From contig NZ_FORC01000001.1 in the NCBI RefSeq assembly GCF_900113905.1, positions 990,060 through 1,054,059 of the forward strand: a stretch of 64,000 nucleotides of DNA. Reading direction: 5' to 3'. Position numbers and translations under genes: made by a program. The DNA is from Phytopseudomonas argentinensis (GTDB lineage: Bacteria; Pseudomonadota; Gammaproteobacteria; Pseudomonadales; Pseudomonadaceae). The notes beneath the pieces are model-generated. The model searched no databases. It saw nothing but the letters and a program-made list of their open reading frames with translations, and was not told the origin of the DNA. Position 1 is the first letter of the stretch, and each line of letters begins with the position of its first letter. This document shows positions 28,167 to 39,788 of this stretch, in pieces.

Positions 28167-28931
28167 CTAGCGCCCGTAGGCCAGTGGGTAGGCCAATGCG
28201 CCTATCACCTCGTTGAGCAGCAAGGTGCTTTGCCAGAAGGCCTTGCCCTCCGGTAGCCAGCCGCCCATTGGGCGGCCATTGGGCACGCCGAGAAAGCCCA
28301 CCGGTGCCGTCACCACCTCGAAGCCGGCCTGCTCGAAGCACCAGCGCGAGCGCGGCATATGCCAGGCCTGGGTGACTAGCAGTACCCGGCGAAAGCCTTC
28401 AGGCTTGAGCAGCGCAGCGGTCTCGGTCGCATTTTCCCAGGTAGTGCGGCTGCGCTCTTCCTGCCAGCGCACCGTGACGCCCAGGTCCTCGCGCATCACC
28501 TCGGCCATCAGCGCCGCCTCGCTGGGTGGCCGGCCGAAATGCAGCCCACCAGTGGTCAGCACCGGCAGCCCGGAGGCCTTTGCCAGCCGCGCCGCGTAGC
28601 GGGTTCGCTCCAGCGCCATGGCACTGGGCTGCTCACCGCCCCAGGCGGGATCGTTCGAGTCGCGGCCACCGCCAAGTACGACGATGACGTCGGCCTGCTG
28701 GGCCAATGTGCTCCACTGCTGTTGGGCGATGGCTGGCTCACGCTCGATCGCCCTGGCCATCCACTCCACGGTCACCGGCAGGCTCATCAGCCACAGGCCG
28801 CCGAGGCCAAGGCTGAAGCAGCACAGGGCCAGCCGCGGGAAACGTCGGCGCAGGAACCAGGCCAGGGCGATAAGAAGCAACAGAATGCCGGGCGGCATGA
28901 AAAACTGCTTGAGCAGATAACGCAGCGGCAT
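28167..28931 (-). CDS. YdcF/ElyC-family envelope protein (DUF218)
   Basis: 254 residues. Two membrane helices at the N-terminus (about 12-25 and 35-53) are followed by a DUF218 domain: VIVVLGGGRDSND, LTTGGLHFGRPPSEA and RVLLVTQAWHMPRSRWCFEQAG. The family includes ElyC, linked to peptidoglycan and enterobacterial common antigen synthesis, and SanA. The specific role here is not assignable. It lies in the leuS-upstream region on the opposite strand, next to a small hypothetical gene. Translation starts at MPLRYLLKQFF. Confidence 0.85.
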   Translation of the reverse strand: MPLRYLLKQFFMPPGILLLLIALAWFLRRRFPRLALCCFSLGLGGLWLMSLPVTVEWMARAIEREPAIAQQQWSTLAQQADVIVVLGGGRDSNDPAWGGEQPSAMALERTRYAARLAKASGLPVLTTGGLHFGRPPSEAALMAEVMREDLGVTVRWQEERSRTTWENATETAALLKPEGFRRVLLVTQAWHMPRSRWCFEQAGFEVVTAPVGFLGVPNGRPMGGWLPEGKAFWQSTLLLNEVIGALAYPLAYGR

Positions 28932-28985
28932 CGAGCACCTCCGAAAAGCCTCGAAGCCTAGAGCCTGGAGCGATTAGCGCGCAAG

Positions 28986-32134
<3,149 letters not shown>

Positions 32135-32231
32135 GGCGACAGGGAACGGCCGGTCGCCTCTGGCGGCCGGCATCCGGTCTAGAGTTTCGGCCATGCCGGC
32201 CAGCGGAGCCGGCAGGACAAGGGGATACGAG

Positions 32232-32837
32232 ATGATCAAGCGCAATCTGTTGGTAATCGGCCTGGCTGGCCTGCTCGGTGCGTGCGGCTTCCAGCTGCGT
32301 GGCACTGGCGACGTGCAGTTCGCCCTCAAGGAACTCGACGTCAGCGCCCGCGACACTTACGGCGACACCGTGCGGGACGTCAAGGACGTGCTGGAGAACA
32401 ACGGCGTTCGCGTGTTCCCGGGCGCTGCCTACAAGCTGTACCTGGCTGGCGAGCAGGAAAGCCAGCGTTCGGCCAGCTACACCAGCTCGGCGCGCAGCGT
32501 GGAATACGAGCGCACCATGAGCCTGGATTACGAGATCCGTGGCGCCAAGAACCTGCTGCTGCTGAGCAACAAGCTCGAAGTGCAGAGCTACTACGTACAG
32601 GACTCCAACAACCTGATCGGCAACGACCAGCAGGCCGCCCAGTTGCGCACCGAAATGCGCCGCGACCTGGTGCAGCAGCTGGCCCAGCGCCTGCAGCAGA
32701 TCACCCCTACGCAACTCGACGAGCTGCAGCAGACTGCCGAAGCCAAGGCGAAAGCCGAAGCCGACGCCCTGGAAGCGGCCCGTCAGCGTGAAGCGGCGCA
32801 GCCGCAGCAATCGCCCATCGAACTACCTGTCCAGTAA
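32232..32837 (+). CDS. lptE: LPS-assembly lipoprotein LptE
   Basis: 201-residue outer-membrane lipoprotein that plugs the LptD barrel and helps insert LPS into the outer leaflet. The lipobox is LLGACGF (Cys near residue 18), followed by QLRGTGDV, the usual LptE start. The C-terminal 45 residues form a charged Ala/Glu/Gln-rich helix ([20 protein letters not shown]), common in Pseudomonas homologues. It sits between leuS and holA. A repeat element begins exactly at its stop codon. Confidence 0.93.
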   Translation: MIKRNLLVIGLAGLLGACGFQLRGTGDVQFALKELDVSARDTYGDTVRDVKDVLENNGVRVFPGAAYKLYLAGEQESQRSASYTSSARSVEYERTMSLDYEIRGAKNLLLLSNKLEVQSYYVQDSNNLIGNDQQAAQLRTEMRRDLVQQLAQRLQQITPTQLDELQQTAEAKAKAEADALEAARQREAAQPQQSPIELPVQ

Positions 32838-33007
32838 GAACCTGTTTACGATCTGCTGCGCGTCGGCCCTGCGGCGTTAAAAACAGACGCGGAATGCTCA
32901 TGTACAAAAGTACAGTCGCCCGCGACTCCGACCGTTCCTCGCCTGTTTTTGTGGGGCCGTTTAGGCCTTGCAGGGCTCTAGCTCGAAAGATCTGTAGACG
33001 TTCCAAG
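32835..33007. repeat. palindromic interspersed element, copy A
   Basis: A ~170-bp imperfect palindrome directly after lptE. The left end is TAAGAACCTGTTTACGATC, whose TAA is the lptE stop codon; the right end (AGATCTGTAGACGTTCC) is a degraded inverse copy. Internal arms AAAAACAG (32879-32886) and CTGTTTTT (32943-32950), and GGCCCTGC with GCAGGGC, pair around a centre reading GCTCATGTACA. The same centre recurs in copies B and C. Confidence 0.75.
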
Positions 33008-33033
33008 ACGGACGAGGCCTCTCAGGTTTACCC

Positions 33034-34068
33034 ATGAAACTCGCTCCCGCCCAACTCGGCAAACACCTGCAAGGTGCGCTCGCCCCGGTCTACGTGGTCT
33101 GTGGCGACGAAGCCCTGCTCTGCCAGGAAGCCACCGACGCTATCCGCAGCGCCAGCCGCGCCCAGGGTTTCACCGAGCGCGAGGTATTCCACGCCGAGGC
33201 CAATTTCGATTGGGGCATGCTCTACGAGGCGGGCGCCAGCCTGTCGCTGTTCGCCGAAAAGCGCGTCATCGAACTGCGCATCGCCAATGGCAAGCCGGGT
33301 GACAAGGGCGCGGCGGCTATTCTCGAATACCTTGGCCGGCCGCCGGAAGACACCCTGCTGCTGATCACCCTGCCCAAGCTCGACGGCAGCGCACAGAAGA
33401 CCAAGTGGGCCAAGGCCCTGATCGACGGGCCCAACTGCCAGTTCGTGCAGATCTGGCCGGTGGACGCCAACGGGCTGCCACAGTGGATTCGCCAGCGTCT
33501 GGCCCAGGGCGGCATGAACGCCAGCGCCGAGGCCATCGACCTGATCGCCGCGCGCGTCGAAGGCAACCTGCTGGCGGCCGCCCAGGAAATCGAAAAGCTC
33601 AAGCTGCTTGCCGACGGCCAGCAGATCGATGCCGGCACCGTGCAGGCTGCAGTGGCCGACAGCGCCCGTTACGACGTCTTCGGCCTGATCGACGCGATTC
33701 TCAATGGCGAGGCCGCCCATGCCCTGCGCATGCTCGACGGCCTGCGTGGCGAGGGCCAGGAATCGCTGTTCATCGTGGTGATGCTGGCCCGCGAGCTGCG
33801 CCAGTTGGCCAACATTTCCTACCAGTACAGCCAGGGTATCCCGCTCGACAAGGCCTTCGCCTCTGCCCGCCCACCTGTATGGGACAAGCGCCGACCGCTG
33901 GTCAGCAAGGCCCTGCAGCGCCACTCACCGGCGCGCTGGAATGCCCTGTTGATGGACGCCCAGCAGATCGACGCGCAGGTCAAGGGCCAGGCGCCGGGCG
34001 ATCCTTGGGCCAGCCTGTCGCGCCTGGTGCTGACGATGGCCGGCCAACGCCTGAAGCTCGGCGCTTAG
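33034..34068 (+). CDS. holA: DNA polymerase III delta subunit
   Basis: 344-residue clamp-loader subunit that opens the beta clamp. The beta-binding N-terminal part (KLAPAQLGKHLQGALAPVYVVCGDEALL) and the FAEKRVIELRI segment are typical, followed by the degenerate AAA-type fold and the C-terminal collar domain (SARYDVFGLIDAILNGEAAHALRMLDGLRGEGQE). It follows lptE, separated by palindromic element A, so its transcription may be partly uncoupled from leuS-lptE. Confidence 0.95.
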   Translation: MKLAPAQLGKHLQGALAPVYVVCGDEALLCQEATDAIRSASRAQGFTEREVFHAEANFDWGMLYEAGASLSLFAEKRVIELRIANGKPGDKGAAAILEYLGRPPEDTLLLITLPKLDGSAQKTKWAKALIDGPNCQFVQIWPVDANGLPQWIRQRLAQGGMNASAEAIDLIAARVEGNLLAAAQEIEKLKLLADGQQIDAGTVQAAVADSARYDVFGLIDAILNGEAAHALRMLDGLRGEGQESLFIVVMLARELRQLANISYQYSQGIPLDKAFASARPPVWDKRRPLVSKALQRHSPARWNALLMDAQQIDAQVKGQAPGDPWASLSRLVLTMAGQRLKLGA

Positions 34069-34155
34069 TCCCACCGCGCGTATGGACATCGCCTGCCCGG
34101 CGGCGCATCATTCGCACCGCTCGCTATCTGGGCGAGCACCGATCGAGGATCTGCC

Positions 34156-34308
34156 ATGAGCAAGAAGAAGCGCCCCAACAAGGCCAAATCCATCATCGCC
34201 CAGCCGCTGTTCCGCTCACGCCAGGAGCGCCCCGGCAAAGGAAAAGGCAGCTACAACCGCCAAGCCTCCCAGCAAAACTGGGAGGCTTGTTCATTTAAGG
34301 CGGCTTGA
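34156..34308 (+). CDS. arfA: alternative ribosome-rescue factor A (short ORF)
   Basis: 50-residue basic protein, too short for routine ORF calls. It starts MSKKKRPNKAKSIIAQPLFR and contains RQERPGKGKGSYNR and QNWEACSF, matching the PLFR...KGKGSY...NWEA signature of ArfA. ArfA recruits RF2 to stalled non-stop ribosomes when trans-translation fails. A GAGGAT ribosome binding site precedes the ATG. A perfect 12-bp terminator hairpin lies inside the last codons (see separate entry), so most transcripts should end before the stop codon and the product be tagged by tmRNA, as known for E. coli arfA. It sits between holA and the lytic transglycosylase gene. Confidence 0.85.
   Translation: MSKKKRPNKAKSIIAQPLFRSRQERPGKGKGSYNRQASQQNWEACSFKAA
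34261..34296 (+). terminator. intrinsic terminator inside the arfA coding region
   Basis: CAAGCCTCCCAG (34261-34272) pairs perfectly with CTGGGAGGCTTG (34278-34289) across a CAAAA loop, followed by TTCATTT. The stop codon is at 34306-34308, so termination here yields a non-stop mRNA. This is the regulatory design described for arfA in enterobacteria. Confidence 0.85.
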
Positions 34309-34373
34309 AAACCTCGCCCAGCCCGCATTTCTGCTCATCCGTGCTAAGGTGGTCGCCTGCAAAACGTGTTGAG

Positions 34374-35672
34374 ATGACCATGCCCAACCTGTTCATTCGC
34401 GGCCTGCCTGCCACCGCTGCGGCCAGCTTTCTGCTTTTGCTCACGGCTTGTGCCGATGCCCCTGCCCAGCCGCTGACTTCCTCCAGTGGGCTACCCGGTA
34501 CCACCTCCGCTCCTGCTGCTGCCAACCAGCCTGGTGAAGAGCAACTGAGCTTCGAACAATGGCGCGACCTGCTGCGCAGCGACGCCATCGCCGCCGGCAT
34601 CAGCCCGACCCTGTTCGACCGGGCCTTCGCCGGCGTGGTGCCGAACCCCGATGTGGTCAAGGCCGACAGCAGCCAGCCCGAATTCAGCCGCCCGGTATGG
34701 GAATACCTCAAGGGCGCGGTGTCGCCGAGCCGGGTCGCCCGCGGGCGCATCCTGCTGACCCAGAACCGCGCCATGCTCAACCAGATCGAGCAGCGTTACG
34801 GCGTGGATGCCGAAACCCTGGTGGCCATCTGGGGCCTGGAGAGCAACTTCGGTAGCAATATCGGCAGCCACAACGTAGTGCGCTCCCTGGCCACCCTGGC
34901 CTACGAAGGCCGCCGCCAGGCCTTCTGGCGCAGCCAGCTGCTGGCCGTGCTGCAGATTCTCCAGCATGGCGACATCGCCCCGGAGAGCCTGGTCGGCTCC
35001 TGGGCCGGCGCCATGGGCCAGACCCAGTTCATGCCCACCACCTACAACGAGCACGCCGTGGATTTCGACGGCGACGGCAAGCGTGACGTGTGGACCTCGA
35101 CAGCGGACGCCCTGGCATCGGCCGCCCATTACCTGCAAAGTTCCAGCTGGCAATTGCGCCAGCCCTGGGGTTACGAGGTGCAGCTGCCGCAAGGGTTCGA
35201 CTACGCCCTGGCCGACCCGGAAGTACGGCGCAGCGTGGCACAGTGGCGAGCCCTCGGCATTCATCCAATGGGGCAGCCACTGAGCACCCCGCGCGACGAT
35301 GCTAGCGCCACCCTGCTGCTGCCAGCCGGGCACCGCGGCCCGGCATTCTTGCTATTCGGCAACTTCCGCAGCATCCTGCGTTACAACAACTCGACCTCCT
35401 ATGCCCTGGCCATCGGCCTGCTGTCCGACAGCTTGCGTGGTGGCAACGGCGTGCAGGGCAGCTGGCCCGAGGGCGACCGCCAGCTGGGCCGCAGCGAGCG
35501 CGTCGAACTGCAGGAGCGCCTCAATGCCCGCGGCTTCGACTCCGGCCATGCCGACGGTATTATCGGTGCCAATACCCGCAAGGCCATCCGAGCCTTCCAG
35601 CTGCAGCTGGGTTGGCCGGCCGATGGTTACCCGGACATCAACCTGCTCGAAAAGCTGCGCCAGCCGCACTGA
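34374..35672 (+). CDS. sltB3: MltB-family lytic murein transglycosylase with peptidoglycan-binding domain
   Basis: 432-residue lipoprotein. The signal peptide ends in a lipobox (LLLLTAC). The SLT_2/MltB catalytic domain carries IWGLESNFGSNIG (catalytic Glu) and GAMGQTQFMPTTY; a C-terminal PG_binding_1 domain (LQERLNARGFDSGHADGIIGANTRKAIRAFQ) follows. It cleaves glycan strands to 1,6-anhydroMurNAc products. A homologue near leuS-lptE-holA in P. aeruginosa is called SltB3; I use that symbol from position and domain layout, from memory. Start codons at 34374 and 34380 are both possible. Confidence 0.85.
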   Translation: MTMPNLFIRGLPATAAASFLLLLTACADAPAQPLTSSSGLPGTTSAPAAANQPGEEQLSFEQWRDLLRSDAIAAGISPTLFDRAFAGVVPNPDVVKADSSQPEFSRPVWEYLKGAVSPSRVARGRILLTQNRAMLNQIEQRYGVDAETLVAIWGLESNFGSNIGSHNVVRSLATLAYEGRRQAFWRSQLLAVLQILQHGDIAPESLVGSWAGAMGQTQFMPTTYNEHAVDFDGDGKRDVWTSTADALASAAHYLQSSSWQLRQPWGYEVQLPQGFDYALADPEVRRSVAQWRALGIHPMGQPLSTPRDDASATLLLPAGHRGPAFLLFGNFRSILRYNNSTSYALAIGLLSDSLRGGNGVQGSWPEGDRQLGRSERVELQERLNARGFDSGHADGIIGANTRKAIRAFQLQLGWPADGYPDINLLEKLRQPH

Positions 35673-35813
35673 GGTTACTGCGTGGTGATGGCCGTCACCA
35701 CGCGTTCTGCGCATTTGCGATTCGCCCGTTCCTGGGCGACTCTGTAGCAGGGTCTGTTGACGTTGCAACGCAAGCCGCGTTGCCGCCAGAAATAGCGCCG
35801 TCAACGGCCCCTG

Positions 35814-35839
35814 ACCGCCCTGTGATCCAGGGCGGTTTT
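35814..35839 (+). terminator. intrinsic terminator upstream of the acyl-CoA dehydrogenase gene
   Basis: ACCGCCCTG (35814-35822) pairs with CAGGGCGGT (35828-35836) around TGATC and is followed by a T-run. Two further hairpins lie just upstream: GCGTGGTGA with TCACCACGC (35680-35703), and a GCAACGC/GCGTTGC stem inside an outer TTGACG/CGTCAA stem (about 35755-35805). Together they fill most of the 220-bp gap after the transglycosylase gene. Confidence 0.7.
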
Positions 35840-35892
35840 GGCTACCCGCCTGCCGTGATCCGGCGCGGGTCACTGACAACAGAGAGGTCGCT

Positions 35893-37044
35893 ATGCACGA
35901 CATCGAGCTGAACGAAGAACAACGCATGATCCGCGAGTGCACCCGGCAGTTCGCCAGGCGCGCCATCGCCCCCCACGCCCAGGACTGGGAAAAGGCTGGC
36001 TGGATAGACGATGCGGCGGTGGCCCAGATGGGCGACATGGGGCTGCTGGGCATGATAGTGCCGGATACCTGGGGTGGCAGCTATCTCGATTACGTGGCCT
36101 ATGCCCTGGCCGTGGAAGAAGTGTCCGCCGCCGATGCCGCCGCCGGTACCCTGATGAGCGTGCACAACTCGGTGGGCTGCGGCCCACTGCTCAATTACGG
36201 CAGCGATCAGCAGAAAGGCGAATGGCTGGCCCGCCTGGCCAGCGGCGAAGTGATCGGCTGCTTCTGCCTGACCGAGCCCCAGGCCGGCTCCGAGGCCCAC
36301 AACCTGCGCACCCGCGCCGAACTGCGTGACGGCCGCTGGGTGCTCAATGGCGCCAAGCAGTTCGTCAGCAATGGCCGCCGCGCCGGGCTGGCCATCGTCT
36401 TCGCGGTGACCGATGCCACGCTTGGCAAAAAGGGCATTTCAGCCTTCCTGGTACCCACCAATACACCGGGCTTTCGCATCGAGCGCAGCGAACACAAGAT
36501 GGGCATTCGCGCCTCGGACACCTGCGCCATTACCCTGGACGACTGCAGCATTCCCGCCGCCAACCTGCTTGGCGAGCGCGGCAAGGGGTTGAGCATCGCC
36601 CTGTCCAATCTCGAGGGCGGGCGCATCGGCATCGCCGCTCAAGCGGTCGGTATCGCCCGTGCCGCCTTCGAGGCTGCCCTGCTCTACTCCCGCGAGCGGG
36701 TGCAGTTCGACAAGCCCATCGGTGAGCACCAGAGCATCGCCAACCTGCTGGCCGACATGCACACCCAGATCAACGCCGCGCGCCTGCTGACCCTGCACGC
36801 CGCGCGCCTGCGCAGTGCCGGCCAGCCCTGCCTGTCAGAGGCCTCCCAGGCCAAGCTGTTCGCCTCGGAAATGGCCGAACGGGTGTGCTCCAAGGCGCTG
36901 CAGATCCACGGCGGTTACGGCTACCTGGAGGACTTCCCGGTGCAGCGTTACTACCGCGACGCGCGCATCACCCAGATCTATGAAGGCGCCAGCGAGATCC
37001 AGCGCCTGCTGATCGCCCGCGAGCTCAAGCACTACGCGCTGTAA
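35893..37044 (+). CDS. acyl-CoA dehydrogenase
   Basis: 383-residue flavoprotein of the acyl-CoA dehydrogenase family. Motifs: [16 protein letters not shown] (FAD/substrate site), the middle beta domain, [26 protein letters not shown], and [12 protein letters not shown] with the catalytic-base Glu, as in short-chain and branched-chain enzymes. The substrate chain cannot be fixed from sequence. No beta-oxidation partner lies beside it. The ATG at 35893 has a GAGAGG ribosome binding site. Its TAA is directly followed by a repeat-end sequence. Confidence 0.93.
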   Translation: MHDIELNEEQRMIRECTRQFARRAIAPHAQDWEKAGWIDDAAVAQMGDMGLLGMIVPDTWGGSYLDYVAYALAVEEVSAADAAAGTLMSVHNSVGCGPLLNYGSDQQKGEWLARLASGEVIGCFCLTEPQAGSEAHNLRTRAELRDGRWVLNGAKQFVSNGRRAGLAIVFAVTDATLGKKGISAFLVPTNTPGFRIERSEHKMGIRASDTCAITLDDCSIPAANLLGERGKGLSIALSNLEGGRIGIAAQAVGIARAAFEAALLYSRERVQFDKPIGEHQSIANLLADMHTQINAARLLTLHAARLRSAGQPCLSEASQAKLFASEMAERVCSKALQIHGGYGYLEDFPVQRYYRDARITQIYEGASEIQRLLIARELKHYAL

Positions 37045-37060
37045 GAACCTGTTCACGATC
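37042..37060 (+). repeat. solo copy of the element-A terminal word
   Basis: TAAGAACCTGTTCACGATC differs by one base from the left end of element A and again uses the preceding gene's TAA stop codon as its first three bases. No matching right end is visible, so it looks like a truncated or solo terminus. Confidence 0.6.
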
Positions 37061-37061
37061 G

Positions 37062-37410
37062 TTATGTGCATGAAGCGGCAGCTACAAGGCAAAAGCGGAC
37101 ATCCAGCGCTTTGGCTTTTTTATGTTTCTCTCGTGCAAAAGTAACTGACGACGCCAATCGCCCCTTCAGGAGGCCGAGTGGAATCATCTTGCAGGGGGAC
37201 GAGCCGCATGGATGCGGCGAGAGGCCTGATGGGCCATGGACGGCCCTTCCAGGCCGGCCCCCGAAACGATGATGGAGCGAGGGAACCCCGGCGGAGCCGG
37301 GGCCGGATGTCGGGGCTAGACCTTTTGGTTTCTTTTGGCGGGGCCGGCCATCCGGGCAATGCCAAAAGAAACCCGCTCGCCAGAGCGGAGCCGAGCGCAC
37401 AAGCAACTCG
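37062..37410. repeat. interspersed intergenic element with a perfect 13-bp hairpin
   Basis: About 350 bp of biased composition that contains several small open frames but no convincing gene. GGTTTCTTTTGGC (37327-37339) and GCCAAAAGAAACC (37361-37373) form a perfect 13-bp stem with a 21-base loop. A related CAAAAGTAACT word occurs near the left end (37137-37147). Similar sequences (GGGCCATGGACGGCCC, CCGGATGTCGGGG) recur between genes in many Pseudomonas genomes, from memory. Small proteins predicted from it are probably spurious. Confidence 0.65.
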
Positions 37411-37455
37411 GTAACGCTGGCGGACTCATTCTGAAGAATGGGCTATGTCCATTAT

Positions 37456-37482
37456 TTTCGCGGGCATGGCCCGCTCCCACAG
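37456..37482. repeat. Pseudomonas REP sequence
   Basis: TTTCGCGGGCATGGCCCGCTCCCACAG in two parts: the stem GCGGGC/GCCCGC around CAT and the flank CTCCCACAG. This is the widely distributed Pseudomonas REP core, here downstream of the acyl-CoA dehydrogenase gene and past the 3' end of the antiporter gene. Confidence 0.8.
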
Positions 37483-37579
37483 ATAATCACCAGCCTCCCT
37501 AACGTGGACGAATGGCCGCTCCCGCCACTTGGCTGCCAAAATCGACGAACTTGCGCTGAAAGATCATGAGCAGTCTTCA

Positions 37580-39220
37580 CTAGCCCTTGAGCAGCCGCGC
37601 CTCCGCGTTATCCAGATCGCGGAGGATCTCGGCCAGCATGTCGTCATCCAGCTGATTGTCCTTGCGCATCCGATACAGCTCCAGGCGCTGCGTACGCAGT
37701 GCCTGGAGGCGCATGCGGTATTCCAGCTGATCGGCCTGGCGCTGATACTCACGCGACTCCTCGGCGCGACGCGTGCGGGTACGTTCTAGCAGGTCGCGGT
37801 ATTCGCTCATCAGCTTGGCGCGAATCTCGGCCGTGGCAATCGCGCTATCGGTATCCGTGGCCTTTTCCTCATCCTTCTCCAGGCAGCGGATCGCCGCCTC
37901 CAGCACCTGGGCGCGATGGCGATTGAGCTCGGCCTCCTGCAGCGCCACGTTGTCTTGCGGCAGCAAGGGCAGCAGCCTGGGCAGCAGCACGCTGGCCACC
38001 AGCAGCGACAGCAGGATCACCCCGGCGGCGATCAGGATCAGCAGATCCCGCTCCGGAAACGCCTCGCCGTTGTTGAGCAGCAACGGCAGCGACATCACAC
38101 CTGCCAGGGTCACCGCACCGCGCACGCCACCGATGCTCAGCACCGCCGTCAGGGCAATGCGCGACTGCCCGGCGAAGCGCGTCGGCTTGCCACGCCAGCG
38201 CCGCAGCATGCCCGAGGTACGCCAGTAGCAGTACACCCACGCAAAACGCAGCGCCATCAGCACCGCATACACCGCCAACACGTAGCCCAGGGCCCCTAGC
38301 AGCAGATGCCAGGCATCGGCATGATCGCCGATCACCGCCTTGATGATGTCCGGCAGTTGCAAGCCCAGCAGCAGGAAGATCAAACCGTTGAAGGTGAATT
38401 CGAGCATCGCCCACACGCCTCGGTTGAGCAGCCGTGTGGTGGTCTGCCGCGGCAGCAGGTCGAGGCGGCTCTGCATCATGCCCGCGGCCACCGCGGAGAG
38501 AATGCCCGACAGGCCCAGATGCTCGGCCGCCACATAGGCGGCAAACGGCAGCAACAGCATCAGCAGGACATGGGGCGCCGGCTCCTCCCAGCCGCGGGCG
38601 ATCATCCAGGCGCGCAGGCGCCCGAGCAGGTAACTCAGGGCCATCCCGATCAACAGACCACCAACGGCCACCAGCACGAACTGCAGGCTGGCATCGGCGA
38701 AGGAAAACATGCCGGTCAGCGTTGCCGCCACGGCGAACTTGAACGCCACCAGGCCCGAGGCATCGTTCATCAGTGCCTCGCCCTGCAACAGGCTATTGAG
38801 GGTGTTGGGCAGGCGCCCGTGGGTGATCGCCGACACCGCTACCGCATCGGTGGGCGACAGCACCGCCGCCAGGGCGAAGCAGGCCGCCAGGGGAACCTGC
38901 GGCAACAACCAATGGATGAAATATCCGGCGCCCAGAATGGTCACGAAGACCAGGACGAAGGCCAGAAACAGGATCGGTGTGCGCAACTTGCGAAACTGCC
39001 CCTTGGGCATGCGCCAGCCATCGACGAACAGCAGCGGCGGGATGAACAGCAACAAGAACAGCTCGGGGTCGAGGCGCACATGCAGGCCCAGCACCGGAAT
39101 CGCCAGCAGTGCGCCGATGAGGATCTGCAGGATGGGCAGCGGCAAGGGAATGAACTGGGCGCTGATACGGGTGCCACTGACCACCAGCAACATGGTCAGG
39201 ATGGTGTAGAGAAGCTGCAT
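37580..39220 (-). CDS. CPA1-family Na+/H+ antiporter
   Basis: 546-residue inner-membrane cation/proton antiporter of the NhaP/NHE type. About 12 membrane helices carry the family signatures LSPTDAVAVSAI, GEALMNDASGLVAFKFA (ion-site Asp) and LEFTFNGLIFLLLGLQL. The last ~115 residues are a soluble, highly charged coiled-coil (RTRTRRAEESREYQRQADQLEYRMRL region) that could regulate transport. The gene is on the minus strand, separated from the acyl-CoA dehydrogenase gene by repeats, and divergent from the ArsC-like gene. Confidence 0.92.
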   Translation of the reverse strand: MQLLYTILTMLLVVSGTRISAQFIPLPLPILQILIGALLAIPVLGLHVRLDPELFLLLFIPPLLFVDGWRMPKGQFRKLRTPILFLAFVLVFVTILGAGYFIHWLLPQVPLAACFALAAVLSPTDAVAVSAITHGRLPNTLNSLLQGEALMNDASGLVAFKFAVAATLTGMFSFADASLQFVLVAVGGLLIGMALSYLLGRLRAWMIARGWEEPAPHVLLMLLLPFAAYVAAEHLGLSGILSAVAAGMMQSRLDLLPRQTTTRLLNRGVWAMLEFTFNGLIFLLLGLQLPDIIKAVIGDHADAWHLLLGALGYVLAVYAVLMALRFAWVYCYWRTSGMLRRWRGKPTRFAGQSRIALTAVLSIGGVRGAVTLAGVMSLPLLLNNGEAFPERDLLILIAAGVILLSLLVASVLLPRLLPLLPQDNVALQEAELNRHRAQVLEAAIRCLEKDEEKATDTDSAIATAEIRAKLMSEYRDLLERTRTRRAEESREYQRQADQLEYRMRLQALRTQRLELYRMRKDNQLDDDMLAEILRDLDNAEARLLKG

Positions 39221-39403
39221 GGAGGGAAGGATCCTTTACGAGAACGGCCGCCCCGCTGGCGAGGGCCAGGTCATTCTAACGCCAGGTGCGGCGAGCCGTG
39301 CAGGCGGATGCGCCGCAAGCCGAAGCGACGTGGCATAATCGCGGCTTCGGTATTCACAAGCATGAAGCGGATTCGACGAGTGGAATCCTCTAGAGGTAGA
39401 CCA

Positions 39404-39751
39404 ATGAGTTACGTGCTTTATGGCATCAAGGCCTGCGACACCATGAAGAAGGCCCGTACCTGGCTCGACGAGCGGGGTATCGATTACCGGTTTCACGATT
39501 ACAAGACCGCCGGCATTGACCGCGGCAACCTGCAGAAATGGTGTGACGAACACGGCTGGGAAACCATCCTCAATCGCGCCGGCACCACCTTCCGCAAGCT
39601 CGAGGACGCACAGAAAAGCGATCTCGACCAGAACCGGGCCATCGACCTGATGCTGGCCCAGCCGTCGATGATCAAGCGTCCGGTGCTGGATCTCGGCAGC
39701 CGCACGCTGGTCGGCTTCAAACCCGAGCGTTACGCCGCCGAACTGGCCTGA
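39404..39751 (+). CDS. ArsC/Spx-family thioredoxin-fold protein
   Basis: 115-residue protein of the ArsC-like family (YffB type). The active-site loop reads YGIKACDTMKKARTWL, a single Cys with no CxxC, and IKRPVLDLGSRTLVGFKPERY is the conserved C-terminal part. Family members are glutathione-linked reductases of unclear substrate; true arsenate detoxification is not indicated, since there are no ars genes nearby. It starts 38 bases upstream of dapD, with which it is conserved in Pseudomonas and probably cotranscribed. Confidence 0.88.
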   Translation: MSYVLYGIKACDTMKKARTWLDERGIDYRFHDYKTAGIDRGNLQKWCDEHGWETILNRAGTTFRKLEDAQKSDLDQNRAIDLMLAQPSMIKRPVLDLGSRTLVGFKPERYAAELA

Positions 39752-39788
39752 TATCGCCCCCAATCGAATTCGCTGCAAGGAAAAGCTC

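Noticed and set aside
37202..37414. Small ORF inside the interspersed element
   Set aside because: Arg/Gly-rich translation within repeat sequence, with no ribosome binding site or family; typical of spurious calls.
38306..39403. Long plus-strand frame running into the ArsC-like gene
   Set aside because: The upstream part is Gln/His/Arg rich and antisense to the antiporter; the real gene starts at 39404.
39404..39751. Arsenate reductase in a detoxification operon
   Set aside because: It has the YffB-type single-Cys active site and no ars genes nearby; only the fold is ArsC-like.
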